64,000 nucleotides of DNA from Streptococcus vicugnae (GCF_016461705.1 NZ_JAEMHW010000005.1:1-64000), one strand, 5' to 3'. Positions 26,756-39,254 are shown, counted from the first letter of the stretch. Notes: generated by a model from the letters alone, not told the origin. Numbers and translations: made by a program.

Positions 26756-27553
26756 TTAGCTTTCTTTAAGAAAAAATAAGAGAATTCCTAAAATTATGAC
26801 AAGCAAAATGGTTACTGAATCTTTAACTGTCCACTGTAAAATTCGATATTTTGTACGTCCATCTCCACCTTGATAACCACGTGCTTCCATGGCAAGAGCT
26901 AATGCATCCGCACGTTTAAAACTTGAAGCAAAGAGTGGAATGAGGATTGGAATAATCGATTTAACCTTTTGAATAAGACTTCCTTCACCAAAATCAACTC
27001 CACGCGCTCTCTGAGCTTTCATAATACGTGTCGTATCATCCATCAATGTCGGAACAAAACGCAAACTCAAAGAAAGCATTAAACCAATTTCATGAGCTGG
27101 CACTTTAAAACGAACAAAAGGTTTCAGCAAAGATTCAACAGCATCTGCGAGACTCAACGGTGTTGTTGTCAAAGTTAGAAGCGTTGAAAAGAAGATAATC
27201 AAAACAAAACGCATGAATATCAATATCGCTTGACTAAACCCATAACTTGTTATTTTCAAAAAACCAAATTGAAAATAAGTTTCTCCCCCATGTGTAAAGA
27301 ACATTTGGAACAAAGTCGTAAATAGAATAATACCAATCATGGGACGAACACCTCTTAAAAAGAAGCTGAGTTTAATCTTCGATAATAAAACAACTACTAA
27401 AGTAAAAGCAATCATCAATAGATTAGTAACAAGATTATTCGCCCAAAAAACAATGATAATATATAAAATCATCGCTAGAAGCTTACTACGCGGATCTAAA
27501 CGGTGAATTAATGAATTTCCAGGTACATAACGACCAAGTATTAATTTATCCAT
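26756..27553 (-). CDS. ecfT: ECF transporter transmembrane energizing subunit EcfT
   Basis: The membrane scaffold shared by vitamin and cofactor ECF transporters. The 265 residues have about five to six hydrophobic helices and two short Ala-Arg-Gly-type coupling motifs in the C-terminal cytosolic helices ([11 protein letters not shown] and [12 protein letters not shown]), which dock to the two ATPases. Its start overlaps ecfA2 by 8 nt. No substrate-binding S component is adjacent, so this is a group II system serving S components encoded elsewhere. Confidence 0.95.
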   Translation of the reverse strand: MDKLILGRYVPGNSLIHRLDPRSKLLAMILYIIIVFWANNLVTNLLMIAFTLVVVLLSKIKLSFFLRGVRPMIGIILFTTLFQMFFTHGGETYFQFGFLKITSYGFSQAILIFMRFVLIIFFSTLLTLTTTPLSLADAVESLLKPFVRFKVPAHEIGLMLSLSLRFVPTLMDDTTRIMKAQRARGVDFGEGSLIQKVKSIIPILIPLFASSFKRADALALAMEARGYQGGDGRTKYRILQWTVKDSVTILLVIILGILLFFLKES

Positions 27554-28388
27554 GTTTCACCACCTCTGTAAATTCTTCTATAGTAATTGGTAAAGTATCT
27601 AAATGTAGACCACGCTTTACAAGCTGTTGAGCAAACTTGGTGATTTTTGGAACACCTAGTTGCTTACTTTCAAGAAATTCAACATCTTGAAAAACTTCTT
27701 TAGGATATCCTGAGCGGACTAATTTGCCGCCTTCAAGAACATTAACATAATCAGCATAATTAGCAACATCGTCCATTAGATGGGTTACTAACACAATTGT
27801 CATCCCATTTTGGTGTAATTCTTTAAACAATGTCATCAATTCACGGCGCCCTTTAGGGTCTAGACCTGCTGTTGGTTCATCTAAGACTAAAACTTCGGGT
27901 TCCATAGCTAAAATACCAGCGATAGCCACACGGCGCATTTGACCACCAGACAACTCAAAAGGATTCTTTTCAAAAAATTCTTCATGAATCCCAACCATAG
28001 CCAATTTTTCACGTGCTAACTGCTCAGCTTCTTCCATAGAAACACCAAAATTTTGTGGCCCGAATGCCACATCTTTAAGGACTGTTTCTTCAAAGAGCTG
28101 ACTTTCAGGAAATTGAAAGACTAGACCAACCTTTTTGCGAACAGGCTTAATTTCCTTATTCTTTGAGTTAGCTGTAATTTTAATATCATCAACAATTACA
28201 GCGCCCTCTGTAGGAACGTTAAGACCATTCAAAAGCTGCATAATTGTCGACTTACCTGATCCTGTATGTCCAATGAAAGCCGTATAAGAGCCTTCTTTTA
28301 TAGTAAGATTAATGTCAAAAAGGGCACGCCCTTCAAATGGTGTCCCCGCTTGATATGTGTAATTTACGCCTTCAAGAGTAATTCCCAT
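27546..28388 (-). CDS. ecfA2: ECF transporter ATPase EcfA2
   Basis: One of two ATPases that power ECF uptake. The 280 residues have Walker [10 protein letters not shown] at 40-48, the signature [13 protein letters not shown], Walker [13 protein letters not shown] and the switch histidine in VTHLMDD. It overlaps ecfA1 by 25 nt and ecfT by 8 nt, so translation of the three is coupled. Length is normal. Confidence 0.95.
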   Translation of the reverse strand: MGITLEGVNYTYQAGTPFEGRALFDINLTIKEGSYTAFIGHTGSGKSTIMQLLNGLNVPTEGAVIVDDIKITANSKNKEIKPVRKKVGLVFQFPESQLFEETVLKDVAFGPQNFGVSMEEAEQLAREKLAMVGIHEEFFEKNPFELSGGQMRRVAIAGILAMEPEVLVLDEPTAGLDPKGRRELMTLFKELHQNGMTIVLVTHLMDDVANYADYVNVLEGGKLVRSGYPKEVFQDVEFLESKQLGVPKITKFAQQLVKRGLHLDTLPITIEEFTEVVKHG

Positions 28389-29206
28389 AACTGATCTTCT
28401 AATTCCTTTTCCGTAAGATAATTCTCTGTAAATTCAAACCCTTTATTCTTTAAAGTAGAGATAAGATTGGCTGAAAAAGGAATATCCAATCCCAAAGTCA
28501 ATAATTCTTCTCCTCTAGCAAAGAGTTCTCGCGGTGTTGAACTTGATTCAACTTTTCCTTTCTTCATAACCAAGACACGATCGCTTAAGGCAACTTCATC
28601 CAAATCATGAGTAATAGACACAACCGTCATATTGTATCGGTCACGAATCTCTTTAATTGTTTGAATTAATTCTAGACGTCCTTCTGGGTCCAACATGCTA
28701 GTCGCTTCATCTAAAATAATAATGTTAGGACGCATTGCAATAGCCCCTGCAATAGCCACACGCTGTTTTTGACCACCTGAAAGACGAGCTGGTTCACGAT
28801 CAGCAAAAGCTGACATGCCAACAAGTTTGAGAGCTTCTTTCACACGTGCTTGCATCTCTTCTAATGGAATTCCCTTATTTTCCAATCCAAAAGCGACATC
28901 GTCTTCAACGGTAGCGCCAACAAATTGATTATCTGGATTTTGAAAAACCATTCCAATTTTCTGACGAATGTTCCACACGTTTTCTTCGGTTAAAAGTTCT
29001 CCTTCAACAAATATTTGACCTGATTCAGCAGCCAACAGTCCATCAATTAAACGAACTGTTGTTGATTTTCCTGAACCATTATGCCCAATGATAGACAACC
29101 ATTCTCCTTGTTTCACGTGAAACGATAAATTATCTAAAGTGTAATTTTCTTGATGATCAGTATATTTGAATGTTAAATTTTTGACGTCAATACTGTTAAA
29201 TGTCAT
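28364..29206 (-). CDS. ecfA1: ECF transporter ATPase EcfA1
   Basis: The partner ATPase of the ECF module, 280 residues. Walker [10 protein letters not shown] at 41-49, [13 protein letters not shown] signature, Walker [13 protein letters not shown] and [10 protein letters not shown] are all intact. Its start shares four bases with the pgsA stop. The coding sequence near the Walker A region contains a 15/16 parS match (29109-29124), so the gene doubles as a chromosome-partition site. Confidence 0.95.
   Translation of the reverse strand: MTFNSIDVKNLTFKYTDHQENYTLDNLSFHVKQGEWLSIIGHNGSGKSTTVRLIDGLLAAESGQIFVEGELLTEENVWNIRQKIGMVFQNPDNQFVGATVEDDVAFGLENKGIPLEEMQARVKEALKLVGMSAFADREPARLSGGQKQRVAIAGAIAMRPNIIILDEATSMLDPEGRLELIQTIKEIRDRYNMTVVSITHDLDEVALSDRVLVMKKGKVESSSTPRELFARGEELLTLGLDIPFSANLISTLKNKGFEFTENYLTEKELEDQLWELLLKA
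29109..29124. other. parS chromosome partition site within ecfA1
   Basis: TGTTTCACGTGAAACG matches the ParB/Spo0J parS consensus TGTTTCACGTGAAACA at 15 of 16 positions. A parB gene is present at 47438, and the site lies about 19 kb from the origin, where ParB nucleation sites are expected. It falls in coding sequence, as is common for parS. Confidence 0.85.
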
Positions 29207-29757
29207 TTAAATGTGTCCTTAAAGAGGAAGCCTGCCCCTTTGAAATAATCATAACCAGAATAAATTGTGAAAATCAAAGCGACATAAAGTAAAATTGCTC
29301 CAATAATTGAAAAATGGAAAAGCAAGAAGATAATTGAAAACATTTGGGTAAATGTTTTGATTTTACCTGGCATAGCAGCTGCTAAAACTGTTCCACCATT
29401 TTCAACAAGTAGTAAACGAAGGCCAGTAACTGCCAATTCACGGCAAATGATAATCGCAGCAATCCAAGCAGGAATCATCCCCAATTCAACGAGCATGATA
29501 AATGCTGTCATTACTAACATTTTGTCAGCCAGTGGATCTGCGAATTTACCAAAGTTTGTAACAACTTGCCATTTTCTTGCAAGATATCCATCTAAATAAT
29601 CAGTAATACTTGCCAATGCAAAAACTACTGCTGCAACCGCATGACCTGCAGTATTATTCCAGATACATAGAATTAAAATAAATACTGGAATCAAGACAAT
29701 ACGACCTAATGTTAACAAATTAGGAATGTTTTCTTTTTTTGTAAAATCTATTTTCAT
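29203..29757 (-). CDS. pgsA: CDP-diacylglycerol-glycerol-3-phosphate 3-phosphatidyltransferase
   Basis: Makes phosphatidylglycerol phosphate, the committed step to phosphatidylglycerol and cardiolipin. The 184-residue membrane protein shows the CDP-alcohol phosphotransferase signature D-G-x2-A-R-x8-G-x3-D-x3-D (DGYLARKW, then GKFADPLAD). Several hydrophobic helices cover the rest. It follows the rodZ-like gene by 9 nt and overlaps ecfA1, placing lipid synthesis, cell shape and the ECF module in one operon. Confidence 0.95.
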   Translation of the reverse strand: MKIDFTKKENIPNLLTLGRIVLIPVFILILCIWNNTAGHAVAAVVFALASITDYLDGYLARKWQVVTNFGKFADPLADKMLVMTAFIMLVELGMIPAWIAAIIICRELAVTGLRLLLVENGGTVLAAAMPGKIKTFTQMFSIIFLLFHFSIIGAILLYVALIFTIYSGYDYFKGAGFLFKDTFK

Positions 29758-29766
29758 TTTCCTACC

Positions 29767-30720
29767 TTACTGAATGTTAATTGTAATATAGCTTAATGTT
29801 GTGCTTGTCAAAGCTGATGTATCAACCGCTTGACCATTGATTGAAACTGTAACCCCTGCAGTCACCCCAAGTGTAATCACAGATGTTTTTGTACCTGCAG
29901 GAAGTGTTGCTGAATAGCTTGAAACTCCCGTTGAAGAAAGAAGCGTTCCAGCATCACCAGCTTCTGAATTACTTACAGAAACCCAGCTGCTATCTGCACC
30001 AGACAAACTAATGTCGACAGTCAAACTGTCTGTAACATTTGATAGATTAACCGTTAAGTTGCTTCCGCCTCCCTCAGTTTCCATCTTCAGTGCCTTTTCA
30101 TCAGATGAAGATGATTCACTTGTTGAAGATGAACTTTCTGTTGTTGAAGAACTGCTTGAAGCAGATGAACTGTGAACAACAGAATAAGTTGGATTTGAAC
30201 GGTTACTGTCGCTTTGAAGCTGTGTCCAAGTCACAAAAGAAACAAAAGCTAAAATACCCAAAGCAACTAAACAAAGCAAAATAATTGGAAGATAAGATGC
30301 TGTTGTTTCTGAACTCTTATAACGACTTGAACGCGAACCAACACCAAAATCATCCGTTTGTTCAACTTTTGACTTAGGAGCCTGTTTCTTCACTTGTTGC
30401 TCTGCTTTTTTATGACTCGGTACAATTGTAATTCTTTCGTCATCCTTGACAGTTGGTTCTTCTTTAGCTGCTTTCTCATCTAATTCAGCCACTTGTTCTC
30501 GATAGCGCTTTAATAGTTCAGCTGCATCAACTTCAACCAACTCTGCATATTGTTGAAGATATGTTTCAACTTCATCCTTAGGAATTAATTTAAATTTTTC
30601 TAGCTCTAATGCTAAAAGATGTGGTGAAGGAATTGCTGTTTTTTCTTCGACATCTTCTAGTGTCAAATTTTTGGCATTACGACCTTTTCTTAAGATCTCA
30701 CCAATTGTTTCTTCTCTCAT
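29767..30720 (-). CDS. rodZ: RodZ-like helix-turn-helix membrane protein
   Basis: A 317-residue bitopic protein. The N-terminal HTH_25 domain (about 1-75, IGEILRKGRNAKNLTLEDVEEKTAIP) faces the cytosol; one membrane helix lies at about 143-165; a Ser-rich linker follows; and a beta-rich extracytoplasmic domain (DUF4115 type) fills about 215-317. This layout matches RodZ, which links the cytoskeleton or elongasome to the envelope. Streptococci lack MreB, so its partner is likely the MreC/MreD elongation complex. It sits between ymfH and pgsA as usual. Confidence 0.88.
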   Translation of the reverse strand: MREETIGEILRKGRNAKNLTLEDVEEKTAIPSPHLLALELEKFKLIPKDEVETYLQQYAELVEVDAAELLKRYREQVAELDEKAAKEEPTVKDDERITIVPSHKKAEQQVKKQAPKSKVEQTDDFGVGSRSSRYKSSETTASYLPIILLCLVALGILAFVSFVTWTQLQSDSNRSNPTYSVVHSSSASSSSSTTESSSSTSESSSSDEKALKMETEGGGSNLTVNLSNVTDSLTVDISLSGADSSWVSVSNSEAGDAGTLLSSTGVSSYSATLPAGTKTSVITLGVTAGVTVSINGQAVDTSALTSTTLSYITINIQ

Positions 30721-30785
30721 ACAAGGTTTCCTTTAATAAAATATAATCAGATTTATTATAGCAAATTTTGACAAGTATTTCGATT

Positions 30786-32075
30786 TTATTTTGGTAGGAT
30801 TGTGAATTCTGTCGCATCTGATTGCGTTAAGAAATCAATTCCTGTTTTAAGAACTTCTTCAAAACTTAAAGTCCTTAAAATTTTAGGTACGGCTAAGTAA
30901 GTTTCGTCATCAGATAAATGGTTTATAAATTGAGTTGACATATTGTCAATTGAATCCATACTCTTGAAAAAGTCTCCATAAAGCTCTTTTTTTACAATTT
31001 CAAAATGTTCCTCTGATAAGTCATCCAAATCATCAGACATTACAACTTTATCTAAATATTGTCGAATATTAGTAGCCATAGCAATTGGTACTGAAGTGTC
31101 TAAAGAAATAACCAAAAATTGAAATTGTTGATAGACTTCAATTTCAAAATCAAATGAATCATCAATTTGACCACTTTCGTAGAGTTCTTGATAACGTTTT
31201 GATGTCCATCCTAAAATCATGGCAAAGAATATTCTCAAAGATAGTTCTTGACGTAATGTAGAAGCCCCCTCAACTAAAGCTGGGCCTCTTAATCCAATAG
31301 CTAATTTTGGTTGAGTCACTTCCATTTGAACAGCTGTTTTAGGGACAACAGGTTCATAGATTAATTCTTGACGATCAAGATTATGAGATACACAACTTTT
31401 ATCTTTTTGACTCTCTTTAATTTGGTTAAAGATATCATCCTTATCAAAATTACCAACAACCAATAGCGTCATTTCTCGCGGTGAATAAAAAACATCATGA
31501 TTTTCTTTTAAATCTTCTACAGAAATCCTAGCAATACTTTCCTGAGTCCCAGCAATATCTCTAGCAAGAGCTGTTTTAGGGTACAAATTTTCAAGAACTC
31601 CTTGATACAGACGATAATCAGCATCATCCTGATACATATCAATCTCTTGTTCAATAATAGACTTCTCTCGTTCAATTGACTCTTCTGTAAAGGCTATATC
31701 TGCTACAAAATGTTGCAACAAATCTAAATTTTCTTTTAAATGATCAACCGTCGAAAAATAGAAACATGTCTTATCAAAAGTTGTAAAGGCGTTACTGTTA
31801 GCGCCTGCGTTAGTAAATAATTCAGATACATCTTGTCCATTTTCCAACTCAAACAACTTATGCTCTAAGAAATGAGCAATGCCTTCTTCATATACTTTTA
31901 CACTTTCATCTATTGTAAACTTGTTGTCAAGGGAACCAAAATTGACAACTAACATGCCACAACTTTCTTGAAAATCGGTCTTAGGAATTAAAAAAACTTT
32001 CAAGCCGTTTTCTAATACGGCAGTATACAAATTTTCACCAATTTCAGGGAAAACTTTTTCAACTAATTTTGTCAT
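30786..32075 (-). CDS. ymfH: M16 family peptidase YmfH-like (active-site subunit)
   Basis: A 429-residue insulinase-family zinc peptidase. The inverted zinc motif HxxEH is present in GIAHFLEHKLFE near residue 70, and a distal glutamate region follows (ERSIIEQEIDMYQDD-type segment). B. subtilis YmfF and YmfH are associated with 5-aminopentanol modification of elongation factor P; that role here is by homology. The start abuts the preceding gene's stop with no gap, so the pair is coupled and probably forms a heterodimer. Confidence 0.88.
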   Translation of the reverse strand: MTKLVEKVFPEIGENLYTAVLENGLKVFLIPKTDFQESCGMLVVNFGSLDNKFTIDESVKVYEEGIAHFLEHKLFELENGQDVSELFTNAGANSNAFTTFDKTCFYFSTVDHLKENLDLLQHFVADIAFTEESIEREKSIIEQEIDMYQDDADYRLYQGVLENLYPKTALARDIAGTQESIARISVEDLKENHDVFYSPREMTLLVVGNFDKDDIFNQIKESQKDKSCVSHNLDRQELIYEPVVPKTAVQMEVTQPKLAIGLRGPALVEGASTLRQELSLRIFFAMILGWTSKRYQELYESGQIDDSFDFEIEVYQQFQFLVISLDTSVPIAMATNIRQYLDKVVMSDDLDDLSEEHFEIVKKELYGDFFKSMDSIDNMSTQFINHLSDDETYLAVPKILRTLSFEEVLKTGIDFLTQSDATEFTILPK

Positions 32076-33320
32076 TTACTTTCCCTCCAAAAAATATAGT
32101 GCTTGTAATTTGATTTTTCTTGTCAATTGAAGAATATCTGCTTTACTAACTTTGTCAATGTTGTCAATCATATCATCAACGCTATAGTGATTCTTCAAAT
32201 ATTGGCTATTATAGCTGCGTTCAATCAATACTTTAGGAGAATCTTCAGCTAGTTTTAAATTAACCTGCAGCATTTTTTTCGTTTGTTTTAGAAGTGCTTC
32301 AGAGAAACGTCCTGACTTAATTGTTGAAAATTCTTTGTTAATTAGTTGCATCGCACGATTACGATTTTTCTTGTCAATTCCAGCGTAAACATTCAGTAAA
32401 CCTGTAAAGATATCAAAGTGACTTCCAATGGTATACGCAAGACCTTCTTTCTCGCGAACCTCTGTAAATAAACGTGAATGCGCAAAACCTCCAAATAAGC
32501 CATTAAAGATAAGCAGTGTAAAGTAATCCTTGTCACCATGCCGAGTTGGGAAAGAATATCCCAACTGTAAAACCGATTGATTAACTTCTCTATGCTCTAA
32601 TTTTTCCTGAACAATATTATTAAAGTCTTGTTGGTAGTCAAATACTAAACCTTTGTGACGATCTTCGAAAGGAAATCGATTAAATAATTGCAGCATGCGA
32701 TAATCATCAAATTCCCCTAATAAAAAGATATCTAGGCGGTCTTCTCGAAGCATCTTTTGAAATTCTTGGAAAGCAGTATAAGAATTTTCAGTAGCTGCTA
32801 ACTCTGCTGTTCCATATTTTGAAGTTTGAAAAGCTGGATTCGTAAAGAAAAGTTTTTTAAGACCTAGTTCACTGCTGTAAAAACTATCGTCCTTATCAGC
32901 TTTTAAATAATTAATCAAATTTGCTTGTTCAAGCTCAAATAACTTAGATTGGTACTGTTCAACCGTCACAAGTGGTGAAAAGAGAACTTGATATAAAAAC
33001 TCAATAACTTCTTCCAAAAGATTCTCTTTAGTCATCACATACTGATTCTTCATAAAAGCCAGTTCAATATCAACAATGTGAACCAATCCCTTTGTTGATA
33101 CTTTAGTTGACAAAGTTGCTCCATAAAGACTTGCCAAACGCTCTCTAAATCGTTGAGCAGTTGGATATTTCTCATTGGCAGTTGCTAAAATTTGAGCCAC
33201 TAAAACACGTCGTGCTACCGTTTTTTGATTAAAATCTCCAGAAAACCGAAAAGTAATATGGTTCATTTTGAATTTTTCGTTTTTGATTAGATGTAATTCA
33301 ACACCATCAACTATTTTCAT
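32076..33320 (-). CDS. ymfF: M16 family peptidase-like YmfF (lacks zinc motif)
   Basis: A 414-residue M16-fold protein. The position where active members carry HxxEH reads instead as ordinary sequence (around ARRVLVAQILATANEKYP), and no zinc motif is visible elsewhere. The C-terminal M16 segment (REKEGLAYTIGSHFDIFTGLLNVYAGI) is conserved. It is therefore the non-catalytic partner of the downstream YmfH. It starts behind AAGGAA and a TATAAT promoter shared back to back with yaaA. Confidence 0.88.
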   Translation of the reverse strand: MKIVDGVELHLIKNEKFKMNHITFRFSGDFNQKTVARRVLVAQILATANEKYPTAQRFRERLASLYGATLSTKVSTKGLVHIVDIELAFMKNQYVMTKENLLEEVIEFLYQVLFSPLVTVEQYQSKLFELEQANLINYLKADKDDSFYSSELGLKKLFFTNPAFQTSKYGTAELAATENSYTAFQEFQKMLREDRLDIFLLGEFDDYRMLQLFNRFPFEDRHKGLVFDYQQDFNNIVQEKLEHREVNQSVLQLGYSFPTRHGDKDYFTLLIFNGLFGGFAHSRLFTEVREKEGLAYTIGSHFDIFTGLLNVYAGIDKKNRNRAMQLINKEFSTIKSGRFSEALLKQTKKMLQVNLKLAEDSPKVLIERSYNSQYLKNHYSVDDMIDNIDKVSKADILQLTRKIKLQALYFLEGK

Positions 33321-33356
33321 TACAAATTCCTTACTAAAAACACTTTATTAGCTAAA

Positions 33357-33380
33357 ATTATACCACGTTTATGTTATAAT
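33357..33380. promoter_or_regulatory. Divergent promoters ymfF / yaaA
   Basis: Minus-strand GGTATAAT (33357-33362) and plus-strand TGTTATAAT (33375-33380), both extended -10 types with weak -35 elements, lie back to back. Confidence 0.6.
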
Positions 33381-33407
33381 TACTTGAATTATAAAATGGA
33401 GAAAACG

Positions 33408-33791
33408 ATGGAATACAAATTATTTGATGACTATATTACCCTACAAGCTTTACTAAAAGAACTAGGTATTATCCAAAGCGGTGGTGCTATCAAAGCTTAT
33501 TTAGCAGAAACAACCGTTCTCTTCAATGGCGAAGACGAGAAACGCCGCGGTAAAAAAATTCGTATTGGTGATGTTGTAAGCATTCCAGAGGAAAGTATCA
33601 TTATTGATATTATCGCACCAACAGACAAAGAAAAAGAAGAGCACCTTGAAGCTATGGCTGAAAAAGCCCGTGTTGCTGCAATTGTTAAAGAATTAAACGC
33701 TAAAAATAAAAAAGATAAGAAACAAAGTCAGCCTAAAAAGCAAGCTAAACCAAACAAAGAACGCAAACCCGTTCGTTTCCCAGGAACTTAA
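33408..33791 (+). CDS. yaaA: S4 domain protein YaaA
   Basis: A 127-residue RNA-binding protein. An S4-like fold covers about residues 10-70 ([25 protein letters not shown], then [18 protein letters not shown]), and the C-terminus is very Lys-rich. The start at 33408 follows TGGAGAAAACG. Two bases separate its stop from recF, the standard streptococcal pairing away from dnaN. Proposed links to ribosome assembly are from homologues only. Confidence 0.88.
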   Translation: MEYKLFDDYITLQALLKELGIIQSGGAIKAYLAETTVLFNGEDEKRRGKKIRIGDVVSIPEESIIIDIIAPTDKEKEEHLEAMAEKARVAAIVKELNAKNKKDKKQSQPKKQAKPNKERKPVRFPGT

Positions 33792-33793
33792 GT

Positions 33794-34888
33794 ATGTGGA
33801 TTCAAAAAATAGCGTTAAAAAATTATCGTAATTATTTAACTAATGAGCTTGAATTTTCCCCAGGACTTAATGTTTTTATCGGAAAAAACGCCCAAGGAAA
33901 AACCAATTTCTTAGAAGCTATTTATTTCTTATCTTTAACACGCAGCCACCGTACACGTACAGACAAAGAGCTAATTCACTTTCAAGAAAAAGAACTTCGG
34001 GTTTCAGGAATATTACAACGCTCAAGTGGTACGGTTCCCTTAGAAATCAACCTCTCAAGTAAAGGACGAGTTACTAAAGTTAATCACCTCAAACAAGCTA
34101 AATTATCTGATTATGTTGGTGTTATGACAGTAGTATTATTTGCACCTGAAGATTTGCAACTCATTAAAGGAGCACCTAGTCTCCGTCGAAAATTTATTGA
34201 TATTGATTTAGGGCAAATCAAGCCTGTTTACCTGTCTGATTTATCTAATTATAACCATGTCCTCAAGCAACGTAACACCTACCTAAAAACAGCTGAAAAA
34301 GTTGATGTCAACTTTCTAGCAGTTCTTGATGAGCAATTAGCTGATTTTGGTAGTCGTGTAATGGAACATCGATTAGACTTTATTTCCAATTTAGAAAAGG
34401 AAGCTGACCGATATCACTATGCTATTTCTAATAAACTAGAGCATTTAAAGATTCATTATCTATCATCTATTCCCTTTCAGGACAAAGCTGAAATCAAAAA
34501 ACAATTTTTAAAAGCTTTGGAAAAGAATCGCAAACGTGATATTTTCAAAAAAAATACCGGCGCAGGTCCTCATCGTGATGATTTAGAATTTTTCATCAAT
34601 GACATGTCTGCTCATTTTGGTAGCCAAGGACAACACCGTAGCTTGATTTTATCTCTTAAAATGGCTGAGATTGAACTTATCAAGAATGTCACTGGTGATT
34701 ACCCAATCCTTCTTCTTGATGACGTTATGAGTGAACTAGATAACTACCGACAAACAGAGTTATTAAAAATGATTATTGCTAAAAATGTTCAAACCTTTAT
34801 CACAACAACAAGTCTTGAACATTTATCACAACTTCCAGAAGAGTTGAAAATTTTCACTGTTAATCAAGGAAATATTGAAGAAAACTAA
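33794..34888 (+). CDS. recF: DNA replication and repair protein RecF
   Basis: An SMC-like ATPase that loads RecA at gaps. The 364 residues contain Walker [10 protein letters not shown] at 30-38, the signature-type segment [14 protein letters not shown] and Walker [15 protein letters not shown]. It lies with yaaA about 14 kb from dnaA rather than next to dnaN, as in other streptococci. A strong terminator follows the stop. Confidence 0.96.
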   Translation: MWIQKIALKNYRNYLTNELEFSPGLNVFIGKNAQGKTNFLEAIYFLSLTRSHRTRTDKELIHFQEKELRVSGILQRSSGTVPLEINLSSKGRVTKVNHLKQAKLSDYVGVMTVVLFAPEDLQLIKGAPSLRRKFIDIDLGQIKPVYLSDLSNYNHVLKQRNTYLKTAEKVDVNFLAVLDEQLADFGSRVMEHRLDFISNLEKEADRYHYAISNKLEHLKIHYLSSIPFQDKAEIKKQFLKALEKNRKRDIFKKNTGAGPHRDDLEFFINDMSAHFGSQGQHRSLILSLKMAEIELIKNVTGDYPILLLDDVMSELDNYRQTELLKMIIAKNVQTFITTTSLEHLSQLPEELKIFTVNQGNIEEN

Positions 34889-34915
34889 AAAAGCTGGCAA
34901 AAGCCAGCTCTTTTT
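34886..34915 (+). terminator. recF terminator
   Basis: AAAAAGCTGGC, loop AAAA, GCCAGCTCTTTTT; usable from both sides. Confidence 0.85.
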
Positions 34916-34952
34916 ATGTTTACAATTAAATTGACACTACTGTCAATGATAA

Positions 34953-35819
34953 TTAGTAAGATTTAACAATTCCTAGTAAGACTGCACCAAGAACAAAGCA
35001 TGCAATACCAATTGCCAACCAGCGCATTTCTTTACGTGTTTTAGTTTCACCCAAGAAGAGGATACCACCCATAATAGAAATGATAACACCTAATTGTGAG
35101 AAACTAAAGGCGATTGCTAGACCAGCTTTTGCAGCTGCAAGAAGCATGAAGATGTTACCAACACCCCACATCAAACCAACGATTGCGTTTTTGATAACAA
35201 CTGTTTCAAATTTAACGTTAAATTTCATGAACATAACAGCACCAAGTACCATACCTACGGCCATTGGGAAGATAACAGCTAAAGCATCGAATTTCATGAT
35301 GTTGTTAAATAGAATAGTGTAAGAAAGGTAACCAACTGTTGAGTAAGTCAAAGCACGGAAACCTTTACCAAAGTCAGTAAGTTCGCTAGTTTCAACTTTT
35401 TCAGCATCTCGTTTACTTGTAAAATAGAATCCGATAACCAAAAGAAGCAAAGCAATAATACCAAGTGTGTATTGAACTGGTTTGCTCCATTCACCAAATA
35501 CAATGGCACCAATCAAGCTACCAAATACAAGTTGAGCACCACTTGACAATGGGTTACCTACTGAAACACCCATGTATTGCATTGCGCGGAATTGACCGTT
35601 TTGACCCATAGACCAAAGCATACCACCAATAATCCCGACAACCCAAAGTGATACTGACATTTCTGGTTGAACAAACAACCATACAACAAAGGCAAATAAA
35701 AGCGCCCCTAAAGTCATTCCTAATGTTTGTTGATCTGGTTTACCTCCAATTTTGTTGCTGACAAACCCGATACTTCCCCATGCTACCATGGGAATTAATG
35801 CAAATAAAATACCCTGCAT
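34953..35819 (-). CDS. GRP family sugar uptake protein (GlcU/RbsU-like)
   Basis: A 288-residue permease of the glucose/ribose porter family with about ten hydrophobic helices (for example LFALIPMVAWGSIGFVSNKI and GMLWSMGQNGQFRAMQYMGVSVGNPLS). GlcU and RbsU homologues import glucose or ribose by proton symport; the substrate here is not determinable. It is a single-gene unit with AAAGGAG ahead of the start. Its promoter is packed with TTTACA/TGTAAA half-sites and a cre-like palindrome, so carbon-source regulation is plausible. Confidence 0.85.
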   Translation of the reverse strand: MQGILFALIPMVAWGSIGFVSNKIGGKPDQQTLGMTLGALLFAFVVWLFVQPEMSVSLWVVGIIGGMLWSMGQNGQFRAMQYMGVSVGNPLSSGAQLVFGSLIGAIVFGEWSKPVQYTLGIIALLLLVIGFYFTSKRDAEKVETSELTDFGKGFRALTYSTVGYLSYTILFNNIMKFDALAVIFPMAVGMVLGAVMFMKFNVKFETVVIKNAIVGLMWGVGNIFMLLAAAKAGLAIAFSFSQLGVIISIMGGILFLGETKTRKEMRWLAIGIACFVLGAVLLGIVKSY

Positions 35820-35839
35820 TTTTTCTCCTTTACGATATG

Positions 35840-35918
35840 TTTTACAGATTAGTAAACGTTGTTTACACTGTTGTAAATATATAATTAACTATTCGCTTTT
35901 TATGAAAACGCTTTTTCA
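35840..35918 (-). promoter_or_regulatory. Operator-rich promoter of the sugar uptake gene
   Basis: Minus strand TTTACA, 17 bp, TACTAA forms the likely promoter. TTTACA-N4-TGTAAA (35863-35878) covers the -35; GTAAAC-GTT-GTTTAC (35852-35866) overlaps it; a third partial site lies downstream. Further upstream TGAAAACG-CTTTTTCA (35903-35918) resembles a catabolite-responsive element with a mismatch. Confidence 0.55.
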
Positions 35919-36003
35919 GAAAAGTAAAAGAAAATTTCATGTTTTTTGCGAACATAGTTACATATTCTACCATACAACCCACCATTTTGTAAAGGCCTAC
36001 ACA

Positions 36004-36046
36004 AAAAAATCTCTGATAAGTTGGTAAACTTATCAGAGATTTTTTA
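36004..36046. terminator. guaB terminator (bidirectional)
   Basis: AAAAATCTCTGATAAGTT, loop GGTA, and its complement with A and T runs on each side, 18 nt after the guaB stop. Confidence 0.9.
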
Positions 36047-36063
36047 TATAACATCAATTTATC

Positions 36064-37639
<1,576 letters not shown>

Positions 37640-37732
37640 TAAATTAAATTCAATTTTTTTCCAAAAATTCTTTCCTATATTAGACTGATTATTTGTGCAA
37701 TTCTCATTTAAAACAAATGTTACTAATTATCA

Positions 37733-37764
37733 AAAAAACTCCAAGGCTTTTGCCTTAGAGTTTT
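37733..37764 (-). terminator. trpS terminator
   Basis: Minus strand AAACTC-T-AAGGC, loop AAAA, GCCTT-G-GAGTTTTTTT. Confidence 0.85.
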
Positions 37765-37771
37765 ATCAATT

Positions 37772-38803
<1,032 letters not shown>

Positions 38804-38823
38804 TCAAAATTAATTTCAAAAAT

Positions 38824-39046
38824 AAAACACCCACACGTCGTAAAACGACGTGAGGGCGTTATCAATACGCGGTACCACCTCAATTGATAGGAGAATCCTA
38901 CCATCTCTTTACCACTATAATAAAAATTTACACGATAAATGTAAAGATTATTCTTTTTAACCATCAGCCCATTCATGTAAGGTTACTACTGATTCCCAGC
39001 ACCATCAGCTCTCTAAAAGTACGCGTTTACATTACTCTTCTGAATC
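38824..39046 (-). ncRNA. T-box leader (tryptophan, trpS)
   Basis: The minus-strand leader contains the T-box core AGGTGGTACCGCG (38868-38880 region), a stem I region with AGAGAGCTGATGG and GGGAATCAG-type elements, and a following terminator hairpin (38826-38859) with T-run. A UGG triplet in the specifier region (GAATGGGC) fits tryptophan. Charged tRNA favours the terminator; uncharged tRNA pairs with the GGUACC bulge region to form the antiterminator. Exact specifier placement needs folding. Confidence 0.92.
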
Positions 39047-39052
39047 TCCTTC

Positions 39053-39081
39053 ATTTTATGAAATTATAGCCTCTTTGTCAA
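39053..39081 (-). promoter_or_regulatory. trpS promoter
   Basis: Minus strand TTGACA (39076-39081), 17 bp, TAAAAT (39053-39058), placed to start the T-box RNA near 39046. Confidence 0.75.
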
Positions 39082-39193
39082 GCTAACACCACCTTTTCTC
39101 CTAAATCATCCCTATCAATAAAATAGAATAATTATACATTTCGTTTCTTAATTAAATTAGAAAATGAGAAATTCCTTTTTACCAGCAAAAATC

Positions 39194-39222
39194 TTGACGA
39201 TAAAGGGCTTCTTTGCCATAAT
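39194..39222 (+). promoter_or_regulatory. Promoter of the YitT family gene
   Basis: TTGACG (39194-39199), 17 bp, CATAAT (39217-39222), with AGAGGAC ribosome site further on. Confidence 0.6.
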
Positions 39223-39254
39223 ATAATCGTTTGTTATAAAAAAGAGGACTACAT

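Noticed and set aside
35903..35918. Full catabolite-responsive element upstream of the sugar uptake gene
   Set aside because: The palindrome is two bases too long and mismatches the consensus, so only cre-like is claimed.
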